From NCBI GenBank assembly GCA_037176705.1, contig CM073885.1:167824290-167888289 (forward strand): DNA of 64,000 nt, in the 5' to 3' direction. This document shows positions 26,240-37,942 of this stretch, piece by piece. The position numbers were made by a program, and so were the translations under genes. The DNA comes from Molossus alvarezi (taxonomy: Eukaryota > Chordata > Mammalia > Chiroptera > Molossidae). The notes below the pieces were generated by a model. That model worked only from the letters and a program-made list of their open reading frames with translations. It was not told the origin of the DNA and ran no database searches. The stretch's first letter is position 1. Each line of letters starts with the position of its first letter.

Positions 26240-26540
26240 TGAATTTCTTCTTTTTCGTCTGTGAAAAAAAAATGTTGCTTAAATTGGCATATCAATATTT
26301 TTTATTGTGATCACTTTTCATGTATATTTAGTTCTACAAATGCAATTTAGGTTAATAATTGCATGAGATATTATAAAAAATAAAAATAATTATTTTGAGT
26401 AGCCATCATTAATTAAGCTATTAATTAATTATTAATTAATTTTTCTAGTGAGAGGATGACATATATTCAAAGTTGAGATACATCTTGGGAGATTTTTTTG
26501 TTTTCTTGTAATTCATGAGTTTAGAGAACATTTTTTAACA

Positions 26541-26766
26541 TTTCATTAATTTGTAGCCTGGCTGGTGTGCTCAGTGGTTGAGTGTTAATGCATGCACCAA
26601 GAGGTTGCTGGTTCGATTCCTGGTCAGGGCACATGCCCAGGTTGTGGGCTCAATCCCCAGTGGGGGGCATGCAGGAGGCAGCCAATCGATGTTCTCTCTA
26701 TCGATGTTTCTCTCTCTCTAAAATCAATAAATAAAGTAAAAATATAAATAAAATTACATTAATTTG
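26541..26766 (+). mobile_element. Ves SINE (short-tail type)
   Basis: The head GTAGCCTGGCTGGTGTGCTC is followed by ATGCACCAAGAGGTTGCTGG, the B box GTTCGATTCCTGG, GGGGGGCATGCAGGAGGC and the tail TAAAATCAATAAATAAAG. The imperfect duplication is TTTCATTAATTTG (26541-26553) / TTACATTAATTTG (26754-26766). Confidence 0.92.
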
Positions 26767-26929
26767 GCATCTCCATTTTCATGGGTTCTTACTCTTGGTC
26801 TGAGAAAGATTTAACCAGAAACATTCTGATTAAGATAATACATGCAGACCAAGTTATGGATCAAAGTGAAGAAGTTTGATATGAAGGGAAAAAAACTAAA
26901 CTGAGAAGACCCCAAACATATTTTAAGCC

Positions 26930-27255
26930 TGAGTTCATTATTTACCAGCTGTGGTTTCTTAAACAAATAATGTAACTATTCTGAGGCACAGTTTCCACAT
27001 CTGTATGGTAAGGATGACAGGTAAGGATGACAGGGGAAGTCATGTAGGCCTCACCTTACATGGTCTCGTTATCCTATTCTACCTGTCAGATTGAATACTT
27101 ACCAGATTAGCTTTCCAATGTTCACAAGACTCCTATGATTATAATATTACTATCCAGGTACTGCAGATGAGAGAACAAAGTCTTGAGGAAAAAAAGTAAC
27201 CTACCTAGGAGTCTCTAGTAAGTAATGAAACAGGATGCCTACTAGGCTGTCAAGT
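26930..27255. mobile_element. MIR-like fragments and a 14-bp duplication
   Basis: 26930-27010 resembles a sense MIR core (CCAGCTGTGG...CACAGTTTCCACATCTGTATGGTAAGGATGA). 27130-27255 resembles an antisense one (GCAGATGAGAGAACAAAGTCTTGAGG). Between them GGTAAGGATGACAG is directly repeated at about 27008 and 27022. Assignments are by eye. Confidence 0.45.
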
Positions 27256-27495
27256 CCACACTGAAAGTGTGTGTGTAAAATTGATCACACTTGGTTCTCA
27301 GCAGTTTTTGATAATCACTTTGTGATAACTGCCTGATTTAACATTTTAAAAGTTATTAGTTTTGCTCTCATAGATAAGAGCAGTGATTTTACCATTGATG
27401 AAGTGATGTCTTGTGCAGTTTAGTATGACAAAGTAAAAACGTAACAACTTTAACCTTTCAAGTGCTACACCATTATTGATATAGAGACTCACTGG

Positions 27496-27688
27496 CCTCC
27501 CCCGCTGGTATGGCTCAGTGGATTGAGCATCATCCCATGCACTGAATGGTCCCTGTTCAATTCCTGGTCGGGGCACATGCCTGGGTTGTGGGCTTGATTC
27601 CTAGTCGGGGGCCTGCAGGAGACAGCCGATGAGATCAATGGTTCTCTCTCACATTGATGTTTCTCTTTCCCTTAAAAAAAAAAAAAAA
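27496..27688 (+). mobile_element. Ves SINE (short-tail type)
   Basis: The head CCCCCGCTGGTATGGCTCAG is followed by the B-box-like GTTCAATTCCTGG, GGGCACATGCCTGGGTTGTG, GCAGGAGACAGCCGATGAGA, a CT-rich part and a pure A tail. No clear target duplication was seen. Confidence 0.88.
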
Positions 27689-27928
27689 TCTATGTAAAAA
27701 AAACATATTTAAGACTTGATGACTTAAGTGACTCAAAGAGGCATAGATTTGATAAATGTAAAATATCAAAATGTTTGGTCACAGCCTTCAGTGTATAGAT
27801 GTAGACTTTCCTATTTCAGAAGGTTGACTTCTAACAATTAAAATAGAAATTAATTATAATCCACCATAATGATTTATTCAATTTTCTGTGCAGAGCACGT
27901 GTTTTTTGAGGCAAAGAAGAAAACAAAG

Positions 27929-28117
27929 TAGCCACCTCTTCTGCCTGGGTGACTCAGTTGGTTAGAACATCATCCCATACACCAAAATGTTGTGGCTCGA
28001 TCCCAGGTTGGGGTGTGTACAGGAGGCAACTTATCGATGTTTCTCTCTCCTTTCATCTCTCTCTAAAATCAATACAAAAACATATCCATGGATGAGGATA
28101 AAAAAATAGCCACCTCT
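27929..28117 (+). mobile_element. Ves SINE, diverged, with 11-bp TSD
   Basis: The head TCTGCCTGGGTGACTCAGTT is followed by GTGGCTCGATCCCAGG, TGTGTACAGGAGGCAAC, ATCGATGTTTCTCTCTCC, and a tail containing both TAAAATCAATA and GGATGAGGATAAAAA. It therefore combines the two tail types. The duplication TAGCCACCTCT is at 27929-27939 and 28107-28117. Confidence 0.88.
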
Positions 28118-30189
28118 CATTGCTGCATTTATCATCCCTCCTTTCTCTCTTCAAGCTGACAGATTCAGAAATGATTACTGCTGGGTTTAGGGCAGATCTT
28201 CAAAAGAAGAGAAAATGAGAAAGATTATACTAGGACAATGTCTATCAGAAAGGTAGTGCATTTTTTAATCTTTCCACTATATTACAGTGCTGAGTAGTAT
28301 AAAATATAGTTTGTAACAGTTTGAATGTTTGTATATCAAATTGGACATCCAAAAGGTGGCCACGTTCTGGTGTGGGGCCACCTCGGGTGACATCTCTAGG
28401 CAGAAAAAGGCCATTAAATAAAATGTTAGCTTCTCACACACTTATAGCCCCATTATCTCTATTTCCTGTGTTTTCTCAAAGGTGAGATAGTTGGTGTGTT
28501 CTATCTTTCCTTGAAGAAGAGTTTTTTTCTCTTTGGAGTAGGATTTGGCTGATTGCCTTGTGTCCTCAGTTAGTTTAGAGAAATATTGGGATTTGTAATT
28601 CATTTTTTCTTATTATTAGTGTGGTAGTGACACTGTTGCATTCAACACCAGAGATTGACCCTAACACAAATGGAAGGACCTGAGCTTGTGCCAGCAATTT
28701 ATCTGGTGCTTCACGCACTGATTTTTAAATAAAAATTGGTGGAAACCTTTATGTTAGCTGCTCTGTCATCATTATAGATTGGTTTCTTTTTTCAATGAGA
28801 TTTTAAATCATTATCAAACATTTCTTAGAGTTAAAAATTGGCCCATTTTCCCTGTTACCACCAACAGAAAACACACACACATCCAGGTACACACTTCCAT
28901 TTATATAAATAGAATTGATAATGTAGGGGAGGAAACATAAATTTCCTTCTATCCTTCAAAGTTCTTCTGGCTGGACTAATAATCAAATTAACATGAGGCA
29001 GATTAACAGGAGAAAATTACCAAATTCATCACATATGTACATATGGGGGTTTCAAAAGACTATGAGACCCCAGGGCAGATTAGGCAGTTAGGGTTTGTAT
29101 GCCCTCCTGAGCTAAGGAGAAGGGGGGGTGGGAGGTTAGGGTTTGACATTTCAAAGGATGGGAGGGCAATTCACAGGGAGATGGAAAAGCAAATGTTTGG
29201 TAAATAAGTACTTGCTGGGCCAAACTTAATGGTGAGACTCAGTGAGGACTTGCTAGGTTATTGCTAGGTTCCTCCCTGTCTATCACACTTAATTCATATT
29301 ATCTAATATGACAGCTGTCACTATCAATAAAACACTTTTTAAAAAATTTCTACTAACATTCTTTCTTTCATAAAAATTAGTTTAAGATTTACAAATTGTA
29401 AAGAATGATGATGCATCATTTAACATTTCCTCAATTGGCCTCCCCATATTTCCAATCCTGCCTGGATTCTTTGCTCCATTTCTTTATGCCTTTGTCTGAG
29501 TAGAACCAGGTTGTGAGAGATGAGGTACAGGGGTCTCAGTAATGTCCACACATACCCTCCTTCCAAACCACAGAACACACACAATACATGCACAACCAGT
29601 AGCTCTTCTCCCGTGATGATACTGAGAGGTTTTAGTACAAGGAAAAATGGCAAATGGGAAACAAGGCATCCACTTCGACTTGGTTTACTGATGTCATAGC
29701 CATCATAATCCTTCACACATAGCTGTCTGATAATTTGGCTGCAAACAGGATTTAAATGTAAGCACTCAGGAAGAGGGAAGTTTCTATAATCTTATCACCA
29801 AATGATATTATTTGCATGCCCAAGGGTATGCATTCTGTCAACAAGTTAGACAGAAAAAGAGTAAGAAAGATGTAGTGAGGGACAGACGCAGGGCAGTCAG
29901 CGAACTGACCTGGCCTGAGTAAGCTGCAGGTAGAATGAGAAAGCTAGAAGACCGAGTGTTCTGAAGACACACTTCAGAAGGGGTCAGAGGAGGACAAAGG
30001 AATGTCTGGCTGGGTAGTGTGATTTTTTTATATATATATTTTTTTCTCTTCCACCATCACTCATAAATATGGTCCATAGCCAAATGGAATTTGAAATTAA
30101 TATTCTAGAAAGAGGAAGAGGGTGGGAACAGTAAGATTTACCCTGTTGTTCTTTAACAATAATATCTTAAAATTTTATAGCTGAGTATT
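28118..30189. other. Unassigned intronic sequence, possible LTR-like piece 28960-29290
   Basis: 28960-29290 (TGGCTGGACTAATAATCAAATTAACATGAGGCAG, then GACTATGAGACCCCAGG and AGGAGAAGGGGGGGTGGGAGG) has the look of an old LTR or DNA element that I cannot name. The rest is AT-rich intron. Open frames at 29420-29716 on the minus strand lack any recognised similarity. Confidence 0.4.
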
Positions 30190-30599
30190 TAATTCTAAAT
30201 AATTTTTTTTCTTTTCTGAAATATATTTATTTATTATTATTTTTTATTTTTATTCATTTAATTTTGTTACAGATGTTTCTCCTTTTTTCCCCATCGACAT
30301 CCCCATCCCTCTGACCCCGTCACCGGCTTTGTTGTCCGTGCCCATTGGTTATGCATAATTGTGTACAATTTCTCTGGTTTATCTCTTCCCTCCTCCCACC
30401 ACCCCCTCTTCTGAAGGTTATCAGTCTGTACCATACTTCCACGTCTTTGGGTCTACCCTATTCCTCGGGTTATGTTCATTATATTCCACAAATAAGTGAG
30501 ATCATGTGGTATTTGTCTTTTTCTGCTTGGCTTGTTTCACTCACTTTCCAGGTCCCTCCATGTCGTCTCAAAGGATAAGAGATCTTTCTTTCTTACAGC

Positions 30600-32531
30600 T
30601 GCATAGTACTCCATTGAGTATATGTACCACTGCTTTTTTATCCATTAGTCTACTGATGGGCATTTGGGCTCTTTCCAGATCTTAGCTATTATAAATAGTG
30701 CTGCTATGAACATGGGGGTACATGTATTCTTTCTGATTGGTGTTTCAGGCTTCTTAGGATATATTCCCATAAGTGGGATCACTAGGTCAAATGGCAATTC
30801 AATTTTTAAATTTTTGAGGTAACACCATAGTGTTTTCCATAGTGGCTGCACCAGTCTGCATTCCCACCAGCAGTGTATTAGAGTCCCCTTTTCTCCACAC
30901 CCTCGCCAACACTTGTTGTTTGATGATTTGTTGATGGCAGCCATTCTGACAGGTGTGAGGTGATACCTCATTGTTGTTTTAATTTGCATCTCTCTGATGA
31001 TTAGTGATGTTGAGCATTTCTTCATGTGTCTCTGGGCCATTTCTATGTCCTGTTTGGAGAGGTATCTATTCAGCTCCTCTGCCCATTTTTTAATTGGGTT
31101 CTTTGTCTTCCTTTTGTTGAGTTGTATGAGTACTCTATATATTTTTGGAATTAACCCCTTATCTAATGTATCATTGGCAATGATGCTCTTCCATACCTTG
31201 GGTTGCCTTTCCATTTTGGTGGTTGTTTCTTTTGCTATGCAGAAGCTTTTGAGTTTGATGTAGTCCCATGTGTTCATTTTCTCCTTTGTTTCTGTTGCTT
31301 TAGGTGATGTATCAGTGAAAATTCTGCTGCGTATGATGTCTGAAATTTTGTTGCCTACATTTTCTTCTAGGATTTTTATGGATTCACGGGTCACACTTAA
31401 GTCTTTTATCCATTTTGAGTTTATTCTTGTGTATGGTGTAAGTTGATGGTCCACTTTTATTTTTTTGCATGTAGCTGTCCAATTTTCCCAACACCATTTA
31501 TTAAAGAGGCTGTCCTTACTCCACGGCATGCTCTTGCCTCATTTGTCTAATGTTATTTGAGGAAAATGTTTTGGGTCCATTTCTGGGTTCTATATTCTAT
31601 TCCACTGGTCTATATGCCTGTTCTTGTGCCTGTACCAGGCTGTTTTGATTACAGTCGCTTTGTAGTATAACCTGATATCTGGTATTGTGATCCCACCTAC
31701 CTTGTCCTTCTTTTTCAAGATTGCTGTGGCTGTTCCAGGTCTTTTTTGGTTCCATGTGAACTTTTGAAGTATTTGTTCTAGTTTTGTGAAATATGTCATT
31801 GGTATTTTGATGGGGATTGCATTGAATCTATAGATTGCTTTGGGTAATATAGACATTTTAATGATGTTAATTATTCCAATCCATGAACAAGGTATGTGCT
31901 TCCACTTTTTTATAGCTTTCTCAATTTCTTTTCTCAATGTCCTGTAGTTTTCTGCAAATAGGTCCTTTACTTCTTTGGTTAAGTTTATTTCTAGGTATCT
32001 TAATTTTTTGTCACAATGGTAAAGGGGATGATTTTTTAGTTTCTCTTTCTGTGACTTCATCATTGGTGTATAAGAATGCTGTTGATTTCTTGACGTTAAT
32101 TTTGTATCCTACTACTTTGCCAAATTCATTTATGAAGTCTAGTACATTTTTGATGGAGTCTTTAGGATTTTCTATGCAATTTGGATCCCTTTCATTTTTT
32201 TTTCATGTCTGATTGCTGTGGCTAACACTGCCAGTACCATGCTAAATAAGTGTGGCAAAGTTCTTGTTCCTATTCTTAAGGTAAATGCTTTTAGTTTCTG
32301 CCCATTGAGTATGATGTTGGCTGTAGGTCTTTCATATGTGGCCTTTATTATGTTGAGATATGATCCCTCTATTTCGACATTGCTGAGTGTTTTTATCAGA
32401 AATGGGTGCTGGATATTGTTTAATGCTTTTTCAGCATCTATTGATGTAATCAAATGTTTTTTGTTTGTTTGTTTATCGTGGTTATATTTTCTTCCTATTT
32501 CTTCTACTAATAACAACAGTCCTTTTAACAT
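30600..32531 (-). pseudogene. L1 ORF2 3' half (RT to C-terminus, no endonuclease)
   Basis: The minus-strand frame 32531-32172 starts in ORF1 C-terminal sequence (MLKGLL) and runs straight into the RT block [20 protein letters not shown]. It continues to GIQIA near 32178, where the expected segment carrying the catalytic FADD motif is absent and sequence resumes at ENPKDS. Later parts are at 32063-31590 ([17 protein letters not shown] ... [10 protein letters not shown]) and 31529-30645 (KWCWENWTA ... [14 protein letters not shown], the C-terminal Cys/His-type region). A premature stop follows CPSVD. The RT would be inactive. Confidence 0.93.
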
Positions 32532-33410
32532 TTCTCGCAGTGTTGGTTTGGTGCCAATGTATTCCCTTAGCTGTTTTTGTCTGAGAAGCTCTTTATTTGA
32601 CCTTCTATTTTGAATGATAGCCTTGCTGGGTAGAGTAGTCTTGGATTCAGATCCTTGTTTTTCATGACCTTGATTAATTCATACCATTGCCTTCTGGCCT
32701 TTAGTGTTTCTCTTGAGACGTCAGCTTATAACCTTATGGGGGTTCCTTTGTAGGTAACCTGTTGCTTATCTCTTGCTGCCTGTAGGATACTCTCTTTGTC
32801 TTTAATTTTTGGCATTTTAATTACTATGTGTCTTGGTGTGGGCCTATTTGGGTTTTTCTTACTTGGGACTCTCTGTGGTTCTTGAAGTTGAATGCCTTCT
32901 TTCTTCACCAAATTAAGGAAGTTTTCTGTCACTATGTCTTCAAATATATTCTCTAACCCTTGCTCATTTTCTTCTTCAGGGACTCCTATGATACGAATAT
33001 TATTACATTTCTAGTTATCCCACAGTTCTCTTAAGCTGTCTTCCTGTTTTTTAATTATTTTTTCCTTTTGGTTTTCTGATTGGTTGAGTTTTTTCTACCC
33101 TGTCTTCTAATTCAATGATCTGGTCGTCAGCTTACTCTTCTCTGCTGGTTAGTCCTTCTAATGTGTTCTTTATTTCTGCTATGTCATTCTTCATTTCTTC
33201 TTGGTGGCTTTTAATTTCCAGTTGGTTGATTTTCAGTGTTTCCATGTCTTTACTCTTGGTGTTTATGTCCTTACTTGTGCTTTTGAACTTTCTCAAGATC
33301 ATGGCTCTGAATTCTAGCTCTGTTAACTTGCTTAACTGCATTTCATTTATCTCATCATCAGTAGAGTTCTCTTATTCTTTCATTTGGGATTTGTTTCTTA
33401 GTTTCACCAT
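32490..33410 (-). pseudogene. L1 ORF1 (degraded)
   Basis: Reading from about 33410 on the minus strand, the protein has a coiled-coil-like N-terminal half (33341-33132: heptad-rich Leu/Lys/Glu, e.g. KINQLEIKSHQEEMKNDIAE). It then has the conserved RNA-binding/C-terminal part (32932-32726: RPTPRHIVIKMPK...ILQAARDKQQVTYKG). Stops interrupt it early (after MVKLRNKSQMKE), in the middle and near 32580. A one-base frameshift precedes [15 protein letters not shown] at about 32570. ORF1p is the trimeric RNA-binding chaperone of L1 RNPs. This copy is non-functional. Confidence 0.9.
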
Positions 33411-34220
33411 TTTGGCTACCTCAGTGGGCTTTGGAGCCTGCCATATTTTCCCTGTGGGTGTTGGTGTTGTGCTGCTTGTGGCTCCCTCTCCTGGGTTTGA
33501 ATGAGCATGGGAGGATCCACGTTAAACACCACTATTAAGTCTTACTTTCCTGGGTAGAGTTGCAGGCCATATCCTCTAGCTTTTTGCCTGGAGGCTATCA
33601 GTAGCTGTTTCTTGAAGTGCCTTGTGTCCTCAATTGAATGAAGAACTCCCTCAGGTGGTCAGTGTATAGGGATTTCCTGAGGGTGGGGCAGATGATGATT
33701 GTTAATGAGCCTCAATTTGCATTTCAATGGACCACCAGGTGGGTTGAATCTCTGAAGGAGGGGCCACCACCTCTCCCCAGAGCCCTGGGAAGGAGTCAGA
33801 TGACCACTGTACTGTGTGGCCGCAACTCAGCAAAAGCTTTGAGCACCCTCCAAATCCTGAGTGTCCCCACACAGTTCCAGTCCAGTCTGCTCTCCCTGTG
33901 CCAGAGCCCAAGGTGAGTGGCTGTGGCTATTTTAGCGTCAGTCCTGGCTCTGCACTGTGGAGCTGCTTGGGAGTTTAACCCCAAGGGCGCTGCTCACAGC
34001 TAAGACCGCTGCTGTCCGTGGGCTCTTAGCCCCCCCTCACACGCCCACAGGATCAATTCAGTGTCCCTGGTTATATGGTCCTCACAAGCTGCTTTTCTGT
34101 TGCTTTTTCCTGATGATTTGTCTTTATTTTAGTTGTAATCCCAGTTTGGTCCTGGGAGATGGTCTGTGTAGCTTCCATTCACTCAGCTGCCATTTTCATC
34201 CACCTAATTCTAAATAATTT

Positions 34221-36837
34221 AATTCACATGTTTCACAGGCCAGAACACACTGGTTTCTCTTTCCTTTTATAATATAATACATACTCATTAGTACTCACAT
34301 TGTATACGTGTACTGTAATTTCATTACTTGTTCTTTCAAACCTCCCTAGTGTCCTTTATGGTGTAAATCTCTCCATTTCCCTTTTTGGTTTAAATAGCAT
34401 TTCTTAAGTCATTATTTAAAAAAAAAAAAAGCACATGTTAAAACCTACTATTACCTCTGACAAATTAAAGCAATAATCATATATTCCTAATAAAGAAAGT
34501 AGAAAAGCTTGCATTAAGTCCCTACCATATGACAAGCAATTTAATTGTTGGTACTTATTTGTTTGGGGATTTTTGTTGTTGTTTTTTTCCTTTATTGAAA
34601 GTCTCACTGTTGTCAGGTTGCAGATCTAGAAGTTTCTGACTACAAACCTAGGAACTAGTTAGTACTTGTGTATTTCCTCTGTATGGACCTTCAAGTTCCA
34701 TAATTTTGAGATTTTCTTCTATATTATATACTTTCATTCGTTGCTGGGCACAAAGACTGATTCAACAGCCAGTCATAGTAGAATTATGTTGCCTTCTGAA
34801 ACTACAGTTTATGAAATTCTGCTTCACAACTGATACCACTCTCTGGTGGAATGAGTCGGGGACATAGAAGTTACAAAACCTCGGCTCCAAAAAGTGTGCT
34901 CTCAGATTCTGGCCTCTGCATTTCACTTTTATAACCTGCCTGCCTTGACTACCCTTCAGTTCTAATCTGAGAATAAAAATGAAATAGATATGAAAACATC
35001 AAATACCAAATGATATTGTAAAGGCATTGTTTTTTGCGAGTCCTAATTCTTTACTACAAAAAAGAGTAACCCCAAAATAAGTTAATTTCTAAGTACTCTC
35101 CAAGAGTCTAGACAGATGTTAATATCTATATTATATCTCCATCTACTTTTCTTTTGCCAAGAAATTCTAAATGTGCTCTTTGCCAAACATAAGCATACCC
35201 TTAGCTTAAAATGTTTTATCTTTCTCTATGTTGGTAAAAAGATTAATTCTTTATATAAGAAACCTCAGCAAAATGAAATGAAGTGCTACTCTCTATCTCT
35301 CTGTCATAGTGCAGGTAAGATTTTGGATGAAACTTGTAGTTTCTGATAGGTTGATTGTTTTAAATTTTAATACTAGGACTGTTCTTGGCAGGGATCCTCA
35401 AACTACTTGAATATAAACAGAAAGCTTCATTTAAAAAATTAAGTTTTCCACACATTTTATTTTTTTCAGGAAAATAGCATCATTTCAACTAGCATTTCCA
35501 TCAGTCTTACATTTGCATAATGTTGATGTTGGGAGAGCTAAATTTGGATACCAACAGTGATTTTAGTCTATTGTTGGCTCGTATTGCACAATTTCATTTG
35601 TGTGTGCGTGTGTGTGCATCAGAAAATCTGCTGATAAATGCTTATTTCTCTAAATGATTAACTCAAAAGGCAATTGCTGTCTCTATTAGTCTATTATCTA
35701 GACCACACATTTCTGTCTGTGTTCTGCTCACAGTGTCTAGTAAGTTGCTTTTATATATTTTTATTTTGGTTGAGTAAATAAACTTGCTGCTTTTTGTCTT
35801 TTGAATTGTTTCATTTCAAGTAAGACATCCACGGCTCATCAACCTGGCCTTTCTTGCCTTTATTCATGGGGTTTTCCTCTAGTTTAATAACAAACCAAGA
35901 TGAGTTGTGTCTGCACATGTCTCTTTAGTTTGATTTTGGTTTAATAATTAATTTTACTTTTGCTATTACAGTTAAGTCACCTACCAGTTCTGGGAATAAT
36001 TCTCTCTCTCCTGAAGAAGGTATTACTTGAGGGACTTTGTTCTATTCAGCAAACTAGTAGATCAGAGAAACTGACCTCTGTCCCTCTGTATGCCAAGGAA
36101 ATGAGCTGGTCCGCCTGCCTCAAAGGCAGGAAATACATGGAAAGAGCTATTCTCTCTTCCGCTGCTGCCATTAACAACACAGATAAACACTCCTTAGGCC
36201 CATCTAAGTTGCTGAGTTCAGTAAACTCCTTTTGCTGATCTAATTATATAAATAGATGTATATTACTAATCATTAAGCTACCCTTGACACTCTTCCTGCA
36301 TCTAAGAACCAGATTTCAGACCCTGAAGGGCCTTTGGAGATTCTGGAACATAGCAGCCTTAAGAAGCCCACAGAGATCAATTCTTATGCAGTTTTCCAAA
36401 GCAAGACATACTTTCTCTTTTGAAAAATCATACTTGACTTCATCATAGTTCAGTTCAATTTCATCTTAATTCTCCATGTTGTGTTTTTAGTGGAGGTTGG
36501 GCACGATTCTTTATATAAAATTAGCGTAGATAAATTAGGAGGTAAGCTTATACATTCTCTGTTACAGGGATGGCTATAAAATAATTCTAGGTAGGTAAAT
36601 ATATACTCAGCTTTTTAAAGTCACAAGTAAGGTGAATACTTGAGGTTTCTGTGAAATGCTCTTAGAAGATTTCACATTAACCTTTCATAATCATAAAGCT
36701 GCTAAGATAGGACCCCCAGCCACGTCTCAGCTGGAATAAATAAGTGCATTTATTCCTGCCTTTCATCTGAGATTCTCTGCTCCAACCTGTTTTTTGTTAT
36801 GTTTTCTGAGATCTCTCCATGAGCCCAGGAAGACTTG
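34221..36837. other. Unassigned intronic sequence
   Basis: AT-rich, with an A run at 34419-34430 and a TG run at 35600-35618. A 92-codon open frame at 35960-36238 follows a pyrimidine-rich TTGCTATTACAG but has no recognised similarity and no donor evidence. I do not call it an exon. Confidence 0.45.
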
Positions 36838-37120
36838 CCAGGGCTTAATCTTATCTTTTTTTTTTTAATTCCTCACCAGAGGATACTTTTCTGTTTACCA
36901 TCAGATAGAGTGGGAGGGAGGGAAAGAGAGAGAGACAGAGAGAAACATTGACGTGATAGAGCCACATTGACTGGTTGACTCCCGCATGACCCAACCAGGG
37001 CTGGGGACGAACTGCAACCAAGGTACGTGCCCTTGACTGGAATCAAATCCGCAACTCATTGGTCAGCGGGCTGACGCTCTAACCACTGAGCAAACCAGCC
37101 AGGGCCCAGGGTTTAATTTT
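36838..37120 (-). mobile_element. Ves SINE (long-tail type), antisense
   Basis: A T tail and CCTCACCAGAGGATACTTTT lie at the left, then AGATAGAGTGGGAGGGAGG, CCCAACCAGGGCTGGGGACG, a B-box complement GGAATCAAATCC, and CAAACCAGCCAGGGCC at the right. The flanks CCAGGGCTTAATCTT (36838-36852) and CCAGGGTTTAATTTT (37106-37120) form an imperfect duplication. Confidence 0.92.
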
Positions 37121-37469
37121 AAATGAGTGCAAAACATTCTCATCCTGAAGCTATTCAATGATTAAGTTTACACATGACTCTTTTGCTAGGAAAATTTTTG
37201 TAAAAGAAAAGTTGGCTAAATGTAAATGAATATAATATTCCTTAAGAGTGACTACAACTAAAAGCAAGTAGATTTAATCCTTGTGAAATACCTTAAATTA
37301 TGGAAGATATAAAACAAGACACTATGGGCTAAAGATTTCCCTGACAAGTTAGTATTTTCATATTTTTAAAAAATATCATTATAGCTATTTTCAGTATCTT
37401 CTATTTTTGTCTGTTTCTTCTTACCAAATTTATAACCTGTCTCTTAAGTTGTTGATGATTACCCTAGGT

Positions 37470-37709
37470 CTGTGATTTTCAGCCTTTCATGCACATATAA
37501 ACTGATTACTAAAATTCTGCGGCACTCCAAAATACGTATTATAATTTCTGCCCATCTGACCAAAAAAAAAAATGTATAATTTTGGTTCATTCATACCAGA
37601 TGACTATTGTTGTGTTGACTGTTGTCATTCTTTTATTTGACAATCTAAGAGAAAAGAGGTCAGTTTGCATGTTTGAAAAGTTATTGTGGTACATGGGTTG
37701 AAAATTGCT
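37470..37709 (+). mobile_element. Non-autonomous hAT-like element (older copy)
   Basis: It begins CTGTGATTTTCAGCC and ends GGGTTGAAAATTG, giving hAT-style short inverted ends. Inside it shares ACTAAAATTCTGC, CTGACCAAAAAAAAAA, ATAATTTTGGTTC, CATACCAGATGACTATT and CTTTTATTTGACAATCTAAG with the element at 54405. Its 8-bp target duplication is not recognisable. Confidence 0.7.
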
Positions 37710-37942
37710 TTCCTCGGGAAATAGCCAAGATGTCACACGGTTTGTCTATAAATTGACTTCCCACCAGCACTTCTGCTGTGCCTGAGTCCAGCCCCAGAAA
37801 GCAGGTGTCTCTTTCTTTACTAAGTTGCTCTGTTAAAATGCCAATGGGACTGGAAGTGAAACTCCTTTACACTACTCGCAATTCAGATAAAATGCCAGGT
37901 AGTTCTTATCATGCAACAACTATCTGAGAAGAAATGCCAACT

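Larger units (their letters stand above)
30190..34220 (-). mobile_element. Internally deleted L1 with 5' UTR and perfect 16-bp TSD
   Basis: The element 30206-34204 (4.0 kb) is antisense to PLXDC2 and flanked by perfect TAATTCTAAATAATTT at 30190-30205 and 34205-34220. On the minus strand it has a 5' UTR of about 0.8 kb (34204 to ~33410), a broken ORF1 (~33410 to ~32500) and, with no endonuclease region, ORF2 from the SIDAEKA RT block onward (~32490 to ~30600). A 3' UTR and A-rich tail follow, to 30206. A full-length bat L1 should be about 6 kb, so roughly 2 kb (ORF2 endonuclease and N-terminal RT) is missing. The TSD and 5' UTR show a single insertion, so the deletion came either before retrotransposition or within the resident copy. 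It cannot move on its own. Confidence 0.95.

Noticed and set aside
30345..33504. Plus-strand open frames with hydrophobic stretches across 30-33.5 kb
   Set aside because: They are reverse-complement shadows of L1 ORF1/ORF2, which read on the minus strand.
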